From Panacagrimonas sp. (lineage in GTDB: Bacteria > Pseudomonadota > Gammaproteobacteria > Nevskiales > Nevskiaceae), in contig JAJFJX010000239.1 of NCBI GenBank assembly GCA_021773655.1, forward strand, positions 1 through 10,583: a stretch of 10,583 nt of DNA, written 5' to 3'. Below are positions 6,189 to 10,583 of the stretch, piece by piece (the first letter of the stretch is position 1; the number at the start of each line of letters is the position of its first letter). The notes below the pieces were generated by a model. It made no database searches. It worked only from the letters and a program-made list of their open reading frames with translations, and was not told the DNA's origin. The position numbers were made by a program, and so were the translations under genes.

Positions 6189-7378
6189 GCCGGATCGAGC
6201 CGGGCACGAATCTGCACGCTGCCGGATTCGGCATTGGCCGACTGCACGTCCAGCGTCGCGCCGCGTGCGCCGGCGAACCAGTTGCGCAGGCGTTCGAGTA
6301 CCTGCAGATCGGGCGCGCCGAGCGACAGGAACAGCGCGCCGTCGCGATACTGCATGCCGCCGAGCTTGAGCCCCGGGGTGGCGGCCAGCGCCTGGCCGAG
6401 CACCTCCAGCAGACGCAGAGGCCCGCCGCTGCCGCCGCCACCGAGCTGGCGCAATTGCTGTTCGAGCTGGGCATCGAGGTTGACCACGCGGGTCTGTGAC
6501 GGGAACAGAGCCGTGAAGCGCTGCAGGTTGGCCTGGTCCTGCCGGCGCAGTTCTGCGGCCAGGCGTGCATTGTCCACCGCCAGTCCGGCCACCCCGATCA
6601 GCAGCCAGGCCAGCAGCAGGGCGGCGGCCAGGCGCCAGGGACGCCACAGTTTCTGCAGGTCCTTCTGCTGCGAATACGCGCCCTGCAGCAGGTTGATGGC
6701 CTGCCCGTCGAAGTAGCCGGCAGCCAGCGCCGACAAGGCGCTGGAATGGCCGGGCAGGAGTTTCAGAGGCCAGTCGAGGCGCGACCAGTCGGTGGTCGAG
6801 TCGCCACACACCAGCAGGTGCAGCGGTGGTCGATGTTCGCCGGCGGCAATCTGCAGATAGCCGTGCAGATCATCGGCGTGGCAGGCAAAACCGGCCCAGT
6901 GATCGTGGCGCACCACCGCCTGGCCGGCGTTGACCAGGCCGTTCCAGTGACCGTCCCCGACCGGCAGCGCCAGCACCTCGGGAGTCAGGACCTCGGCCCG
7001 CAGGCCGTGATCGCGCAAGGGCTCGACCCAGGTCTCCAGGCGACGGCGCGACACGATCAGGACCGGGTAACGGTCGTCGGCCTGGCGCGTGCCGACCGCG
7101 AAATGCAGGGTCTCGACATCCTCGGCGACCTGGTCTTCGATCACAAACGGGACTGCCTGCAGCACCCGTGCCAGTTGCCGCGCAGGCACCGCCACGGTGG
7201 TCAGGCGCACATCGGCGGAGGGCACGAACACCACCACGCGGCGGCCGGGGGCGAGCTGGGCGGCCTGGTCCAGCGTTCCGCGACGCACCGCAAGGCTGCG
7301 CACCTCGGCCGCTGCGGTGCCGAACTCGACGTCGTCCGCGGGCGTGGCGCCGAGCCGGATGTATAGGGTTTCGCGCAC
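6185..7378 (-). CDS. gspL: Type II secretion system protein L (GspL)
   Basis: GspL anchors the secretion ATPase GspE to the inner membrane and contacts GspM. The 397-residue protein shows the expected order: cytoplasmic actin-like region (about 1-240, ending in the conserved INLLQGAYS at 228-236), one membrane segment (about 249-268), a periplasmic helix likely to form a coiled coil (270-311), and a C-terminal ferredoxin-like domain (about 320-397). An unusually pure glycine-serine linker (GGGGSGG, 313-319) joins the last two. The start is GTG at 7378: the gspK stop lies 27 bp upstream in the same frame and no other ATG, GTG or TTG occurs between them. No clear ribosome-binding site is seen, so expression may depend on re-initiation after gspK. 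Confidence 0.93.
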   Translation of the reverse strand: MRETLYIRLGATPADDVEFGTAAAEVRSLAVRRGTLDQAAQLAPGRRVVVFVPSADVRLTTVAVPARQLARVLQAVPFVIEDQVAEDVETLHFAVGTRQADDRYPVLIVSRRRLETWVEPLRDHGLRAEVLTPEVLALPVGDGHWNGLVNAGQAVVRHDHWAGFACHADDLHGYLQIAAGEHRPPLHLLVCGDSTTDWSRLDWPLKLLPGHSSALSALAAGYFDGQAINLLQGAYSQQKDLQKLWRPWRLAAALLLAWLLIGVAGLAVDNARLAAELRRQDQANLQRFTALFPSQTRVVNLDAQLEQQLRQLGGGGSGGPLRLLEVLGQALAATPGLKLGGMQYRDGALFLSLGAPDLQVLERLRNWFAGARGATLDVQSANAESGSVQIRARLDPA

Positions 7379-7405
7379 GCCGGAATCGGATGCCGGAAGA
7401 GGGAG

Positions 7406-8440
7406 TTATTCGGTATTCGTGCTGCGCACGAGGACCACGGGTGTGCCGCGGTCCGGTCGGTAGATCAGGCTATATAGTGCCACACGCCCATTGCCCACCA
7501 CGGCCTCGAGTTCGACCCGGAACAGTCGGCTGGAGACCGTCAGCAGGGCGGGGTCGGCATCGTCGCCGACCAGTTCGAGCACCTCGCTGATCCGGGCCGG
7601 ATCCTCCAGCGGCTGGTCCTCGCGCAATTTGGAAAATTCGCCGATGCGACTGTTGCCGCCGGATTGCGTGCTCAGGGCCCGCAGCAGTTCCGGCGTGGCG
7701 GTGTTGACGTTGATCGGCGTGACCGCGTCCACCGGCAGGGCGGTGACATGCGGCAGCAGCAGTCGGTAGACCTTTCGTGCATCGTCGCTGCGCGGGTCGT
7801 ACAGGGTTTCGAGCACCGTGCGCAGTTCGGTGACGCTGACCATCGGCCGGTTGGCGGCGCGGCGCGGCGGTTGCAGCGACAGGTAATCGATGTCTTCGCG
7901 TCCGCTGCCGGTGGGATTCTGGTCGGCGTCGACCCAGTCGCGGATGCTCTGGGCCAGCACCAGCGGATCGGGAATCAGGGTCATTGCGCCGTCGATGTTC
8001 TCGATCAGGCGAGCAAACAGGCGCGCGTGGCGCTGGAACTCGGTGTCGGGCCGGCCGCCGGCGCCCAGATTGGTGCTGTTGTCGGACAGCCCCAGATTGT
8101 TGAGGTTGTAGCGGGCGGTGGCGTCGGTGATGCGGCCCTGAATCACGCCGTTTTCCACCGGCAGACTCTGCGGCGTTGCCCAGGCGTCGGTCAGGGCATC
8201 GAAGCGGTTGTCCTCGCGGTCGCGCTCGAGCACGGTGCGCACCCAGTCCTCGGCGCCGCTGGCATAGCCCCAGGCGCGCTCGGAGTCCTGCAGGGTCGCG
8301 GTGCGCTGGATGGCGAAATGGCCGGCGTCGAGCACCGCGGTGGCGGCGATCACCGAGATCGAAACGACCAGCACCGCGGTGATCAGCGCCACGCCGCGCT
8401 GTCGCCCGGGTCCCTGCGCAGGGAAGCCCCGGCCGTTCAC
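7406..8440 (-). CDS. gspK: Type II secretion minor pseudopilin GspK
   Basis: GspK is the large minor pseudopilin that sits at the pseudopilus tip with GspI and GspJ. The 344-residue precursor has a basic leader and predicted prepilin peptidase cleavage after Gly16, followed by VALITAVLVVSI. As expected for GspK, mature position 5 is not Glu (it is Thr). The family hallmarks ARYNLNNL (109-116), IRDWVDAD (166-173, a probable calcium-site region) and INVNTATPELLRAL (243-256) are all present in order. Length is normal (about 310-340). The start is GTG at 8440, which overlaps the gspJ TGA as GTGA; this gives a 16-residue leader. The gene ends 27 bp before the gspL start, one of the few true gaps in the operon. 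Confidence 0.95.
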   Translation of the reverse strand: MNGRGFPAQGPGRQRGVALITAVLVVSISVIAATAVLDAGHFAIQRTATLQDSERAWGYASGAEDWVRTVLERDREDNRFDALTDAWATPQSLPVENGVIQGRITDATARYNLNNLGLSDNSTNLGAGGRPDTEFQRHARLFARLIENIDGAMTLIPDPLVLAQSIRDWVDADQNPTGSGREDIDYLSLQPPRRAANRPMVSVTELRTVLETLYDPRSDDARKVYRLLLPHVTALPVDAVTPINVNTATPELLRALSTQSGGNSRIGEFSKLREDQPLEDPARISEVLELVGDDADPALLTVSSRLFRVELEAVVGNGRVALYSLIYRPDRGTPVVLVRSTNTE

Positions 8441-9318
8441 GTGAGGTCGTCGCCCTGGAGACCGCCGTCGTCCGGGAAGGTCTCGGAGTCGGGCGACGGC
8501 GGGTCGTCGGCCGGATCCGCCGCGGCGTCGGCGCCTGCGGAATCCGGCGCGGCCGCGGGCGGCGCCTGTCCGGCTCCGGCAAGGCGGCCGGGCAGCAGGC
8601 CCAGATTGGTCAGCAGCCCGGTTTCGCCGCCGGTGCCGCCCGCACCGGCGAGCTGGGAGACCGGCGTGCGGAACAGCAGCCTCAATTCCCCCCAGTCCGG
8701 TGTGACCAGGGTCAGTTCGATGGCGATCGGCGGTGGAGCCGCAGCCAGGCTGGCGCGATCACCGGTCTGCAGTGCGCGCGCAGGCCATTGCTCCTGCCAC
8801 TGGCGTGCACCATCCAGAAAGCGCCAGCGCGCCGCGTCGATCGCGCCCAGCAGTGGCAGGTCCACCGGCTCGGCCCGCTGCGGCAGGTCCAGGACCGGAT
8901 GGCTGGCACGGCGCAGGGCGCCATCGACCAGCTCGAAGCTGACCCTTTCCATGCTTGAGCGGCCGGAATCCAGCGGGCTGCGCCAGCCGCCGCGTACCAG
9001 CCGCAGCACACCGTCCTCGGCGTAGGACAGCGCCGGCTCCGGGTCGCCATAACTGTCGCGCGCGGGGCGGTCGCGCAGGTTCTGCAGGTCGGTGCGCAGG
9101 CGCATGAAGGTGCGCTGGAACTCGGCAGTGCGATTCATCGACTGCTCGATGCCGTTGCGCGTGCGCAGCACGCTGTTGAGCCCGCCATAGGCCATCGCCG
9201 CCATTACCGAGAACACCAGCACCACCACGATGATTTCCAGCAGCGTGAAGCCGGCCTGGCGCGGCCGGCGGACGACGGCGCTCACGGGGGTCGCGGGCAC
9301 CGGCTTGATCTTCGTCAT
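8437..9318 (-). CDS. gspJ: Type II secretion minor pseudopilin GspJ, with C-terminal extension
   Basis: GspJ is a minor pseudopilin of the tip complex. The 293-residue precursor carries a leader rich in basic residues, cleavage site RQAG23|FTLLE with Glu28 at mature +5, and the hydrophobic helix to about 45. The GspJ core continues to about residue 220, containing the region RVSFELVDGALRR (125-137) and a WGELRLLFRTPV strand (209-220). Residues 221-293 form a low-complexity tail of Gly, then Ala/Pro/Asp, with no Lys or Arg after R245, ending DDL-T. GspJ proteins are commonly near 200-240 residues, so this tail is extra. The start at 9318 (MTKIKP) is chosen because it overlaps the gspI stop as ATGA; the frame is open further upstream only within gspI. 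Confidence 0.93.
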   Translation of the reverse strand: MTKIKPVPATPVSAVVRRPRQAGFTLLEIIVVVLVFSVMAAMAYGGLNSVLRTRNGIEQSMNRTAEFQRTFMRLRTDLQNLRDRPARDSYGDPEPALSYAEDGVLRLVRGGWRSPLDSGRSSMERVSFELVDGALRRASHPVLDLPQRAEPVDLPLLGAIDAARWRFLDGARQWQEQWPARALQTGDRASLAAAPPPIAIELTLVTPDWGELRLLFRTPVSQLAGAGGTGGETGLLTNLGLLPGRLAGAGQAPPAAAPDSAGADAAADPADDPPSPDSETFPDDGGLQGDDLT

Positions 9319-9704
9319 CGCCGCGCCGGCAGGAAGCCGGTCAGGGTGGCCAGCACCGCGTCCGGGCGAGTGCTCATCTGCACTTCGAGGTCGACACGGT
9401 TCAGATAGGGATCCTCGGTTTCGGTCACCTGTGCGCGCCAGGTCCATTCAACGCCACTCATCTGGACTTCGCCGTCGGAGCGCCCGGTGGCTGGCAACTC
9501 CTGCTCCAGTTGCAGCTCGGCCAGGCGGTTGTGCGCGACCAACACTGCCAGGGTCTTGTCACGCAGGTAGCCGGCATTTTTGGCCTGCTGGGCCATGGCG
9601 CCAATGACCGCCGACAGGGCGATGGCCAGCACCGCCACCGCCACCAGCACCTCGACCAGCGTGAATCCGGCCGCGACGCGATGCATGTTCACGGGCGATT
9701 TCAC
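9315..9704 (-). CDS. gspI: Type II secretion minor pseudopilin GspI
   Basis: GspI is a minor pseudopilin that helps nucleate the tip complex with GspJ and GspK. Cleavage is predicted at AAG13|FTLVE with Glu18 at mature +5, then a hydrophobic helix; the C-terminal domain contains VEWTWRAQVTETEDPYLNRVDLEV (85-108 region), typical of the family, whose precursors are about 120-130 residues. Three starts are possible: GTG 9704 (129 residues), GTG 9692 (125) and ATG 9686 (123). I chose GTG 9704 because a strong GGAGGA lies 6 nt upstream and the codon overlaps the gspH stop as GTGA, the pattern used elsewhere in the operon. The ATG has no ribosome-binding site at proper distance. The extra start results from a 12-bp tandem duplication. 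Confidence 0.92.
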   Translation of the reverse strand: MKSPVNMHRVAAGFTLVEVLVAVAVLAIALSAVIGAMAQQAKNAGYLRDKTLAVLVAHNRLAELQLEQELPATGRSDGEVQMSGVEWTWRAQVTETEDPYLNRVDLEVQMSTRPDAVLATLTGFLPARR

Positions 9705-9711
9705 GGGCGAT
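9688..9711. repeat. Perfect 12-bp tandem duplication at gspH/gspI junction
   Basis: The plus-strand 12-mer TTCACGGGCGAT occurs twice in direct succession (9688-9699 and 9700-9711). On the coding strand each copy contains CCCGTGAA, so both the gspH stop/gspI start overlap (GTGA) and the sequence around it are duplicated. Because 12 bp is four codons, gspI stays in frame and gains a four-codon N-terminal segment before the ancestral start. Confidence 0.9.
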
Positions 9712-10291
9712 CCTCCGGGCGCTGCAGACGAGCGGTGCTGAACTGACCCAGGGCGGTGCCTTCGACGCGGTAGACCGCCGGGTTGTCTGGCAGCAACACG
9801 TCGAGGGTGAACGCGGTCACCTCGCCGCTGGACAGGATCAGGACCTGCGGCTCCACACGACCTTCTTCGTCCAGTTCCAGTGCCGTCGGCGCCGGCGACT
9901 CTGAATTCACTGGCACGGCCGGCCGTTGCAGACGGCCGTCGATGCGCAGTTCCAGGCCGAACGGTGATGCAATGGTCCGCGGCCGGAACAGGCCCTCTTC
10001 GATCACCGACCACTGTCCGGATCGCCCGTCCGGAGCCAGAAATTCCACCCCCTCGGTGGTGACCCTAAAGCCGAGTTCAAGGCCCTTGGCCTGGGACTCA
10101 TCGGTGGCCAGTTGCAGCAGTTGTTCGAGACGGCGCGACTCCGCCTGCATGCGATCATCCACCGCGCGCCCGGAGACCGACAGGCTCACCAGCGTGGCGA
10201 GCACGCCGATGATCACGATCACCACCAGCAGTTCCAGCAGGGTGAAACCGGCGGGGCGGCACGCAGCGGTGGGCCGGACCGGGATTTTCAT
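9701..10291 (-). CDS. gspH: Type II secretion minor pseudopilin GspH
   Basis: GspH is a minor pseudopilin thought to link the tip complex to the GspG shaft. The 196-residue precursor has the leader MKIPVRPTAACRPAG15, cleavage before FTLLELLVVI with Glu20 at mature +5, and a hydrophobic helix to about residue 36. The soluble part contains LEQLLQLATDESQAKGLELGF (55-75), the usual GspH helix-strand junction, and VLILSSGEVTAFTLDV (150-165). Length matches known GspH proteins (about 170-200). ATG 10291 is the only plausible start: no alternative start codon lies between it and the gspG stop. It has no Shine-Dalgarno sequence, and a GC-rich palindrome occupies most of the 40-bp gap to gspG, which suggests lower translation than the major pseudopilin. 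Its stop codon overlaps the gspI GTG. Confidence 0.93.
   Translation of the reverse strand: MKIPVRPTAACRPAGFTLLELLVVIVIIGVLATLVSLSVSGRAVDDRMQAESRRLEQLLQLATDESQAKGLELGFRVTTEGVEFLAPDGRSGQWSVIEEGLFRPRTIASPFGLELRIDGRLQRPAVPVNSESPAPTALELDEEGRVEPQVLILSSGEVTAFTLDVLLPDNPAVYRVEGTALGQFSTARLQRPEDRP
9711..9716 (-). promoter_or_regulatory. Ribosome-binding site deciding the gspI start
   Basis: The minus strand reads GGAGGA with a 6-nt spacer to GTG 9704. The same element lies 18 nt from GTG 9692 and 24 nt from ATG 9686, both too far for efficient use, so GTG 9704 is favoured as the gspI start. Confidence 0.7.
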
Positions 10292-10304
10292 CGGGCGGGC
10301 GGTC

Positions 10305-10331
10305 GGGCGCCGGCCGGCGCAGGGGGCGCCC
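10305..10331 (-). other. GC-rich inverted repeat between gspG and gspH
   Basis: Directly after the gspG stop codon the minus strand carries GGGCGCC, a 13-nt spacer, and its inverted copy GGCGCCC. Overlapping this, 10307-10320 (GCGCCGGCCGGCGC) is a perfect 14-bp palindrome. Either fold gives a stable RNA hairpin. No T-run follows, so it is not a canonical intrinsic terminator; it could act as an mRNA 3'-end stabiliser or partial attenuator that sets gspG expression above the minor pseudopilins. Confidence 0.55.
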
Positions 10332-10583
10332 TTAACTGCCCAGGTCCCAGTTGCCGATGTCGGCGGCCGCGGCCTCGCCACCGGGACGGTTGTCGGCGCC
10401 CAGCGAGAAGATGTCGATCTCGCCCTGGACCCCGGGGGACAGATACTGATACGGATTGCCCCAGGGATCATTCGGCAGGCTGCCGATGTAGCCGCCGGGC
10501 TTCCAGTTCTTTGCCGCGGGCTCGCCCGAGGGCTGCGCGGCCAGCGCTTCGAGGCCCTGCTGGGTGCTCGGATAATGGAAGTT
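10332..10583 (-). CDS. gspG: Type II secretion major pseudopilin GspG, C-terminal part
   Basis: The last 83 codons of the major pseudopilin, the shaft subunit of the T2SS pseudopilus, are present; the prepilin leader and N-terminal helix lie beyond the right edge. The visible part starts NFHYPSTQQGLEAL and contains GYIGSLPNDPWGNPYQYLSPG, the DIFSLGAD calcium-loop start, and the terminal DIGNWDLGS, all matching GspG proteins closely. In the calcium loop the Asp of GAD and the Asp of DIGNW are kept, but the residue just before the latter, often Asp in the family, is Ala in a run of four alanines. The gene ends with TAA, 40 bp before gspH. It is the most upstream visible gene of the minus-strand operon; gspC, D, E and F would be expected upstream or elsewhere. 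Confidence 0.96.
   Translation of the reverse strand, partial: NFHYPSTQQGLEALAAQPSGEPAAKNWKPGGYIGSLPNDPWGNPYQYLSPGVQGEIDIFSLGADNRPGGEAAAADIGNWDLGS

Noticed and set aside
7471..7476. TATATA on the minus strand inside gspK as an internal promoter for gspL
   Set aside because: It encodes conserved-looking GspK residues (ALYSLIY), has no -35 partner at proper spacing, and isolated AT-rich hexamers are weak evidence.
7664..9025. Long plus-strand open frame opposite gspK and gspJ (and similar ones at 816-2456, 3439-4689 and 5562-6716)
   Set aside because: These are antisense or out-of-frame shadows created by high GC. Their products are His/Gln/Arg-rich with no recognisable domain, and the opposite or alternative frames encode clear family members.
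1..10583. Mobile elements, CRISPR arrays, tRNA or rRNA genes, phage or defence systems
   Set aside because: I saw no inverted terminal repeats, spaced direct repeats, tRNA-like folds, transposase or nuclease motifs; every stretch over 300 bp is occupied by a recognisable gene.

Overview
The window is GC-rich, densely packed bacterial chromosome with no RNA gene, insertion sequence, phage gene, CRISPR array or long gene-free stretch. The gene content suggests a gammaproteobacterium: a complete run of type II secretion genes gspG-H-I-J-K-L-M-N, the nudJ-mnmA pair that also occurs in E. coli, and a yadG-yadH-type ABC transporter ahead of a BolA-family gene. High GC and alanine/arginine-rich proteins fit free-living lineages such as Chromatiales or Xanthomonadales relatives, but the genus cannot be read from the sequence.

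Layout in the direction of transcription. A long minus-strand operon enters at the right edge (10583) and runs to 3352: gspG (3' part only), gspH, gspI, gspJ, gspK, gspL, gspM, gspN, nudJ, mnmA. Most junctions are 4-nt ATGA or GTGA stop/start overlaps. The exceptions are a 40-bp hairpin-forming gap between gspG and gspH, a 27-bp gap between gspK and gspL, and a 4-bp gap between nudJ and mnmA. A second minus-strand operon starts near 1757 and leaves at the left edge: yadG (ATPase), yadH (permease), then the first codons of a BolA/IbaG-like gene. Between them lies the only plus-strand gene, phrB (1825-3309), divergent from yadG and convergent with mnmA.

Functionally, gspG-K encode the major (G) and minor (H, I, J, K) pseudopilins, gspL and gspM encode the inner-membrane platform that ties the secretion ATPase to the pseudopilus, and gspN encodes an accessory bitopic protein. 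GspC, D, E, F and the prepilin peptidase are not in the window. NudJ (Nudix hydrolase) and MnmA (tRNA 2-thiouridylase) are housekeeping enzymes that appear to be co-transcribed with the secretion genes. PhrB carries the substrate-contacting residues of an active class I CPD photolyase.

I see no clearly new system. The points worth a second look are small: a perfect 12-bp tandem duplication at the gspH/gspI junction that duplicates the start codon, a GC palindrome between gspG and gspH, an acidic Ala/Pro/Asp tail on GspJ, a degenerate Nudix box in NudJ, a consensus -10 box so close to yadG that the mRNA may be leaderless, and the direct run-on of the secretion operon into nudJ-mnmA.
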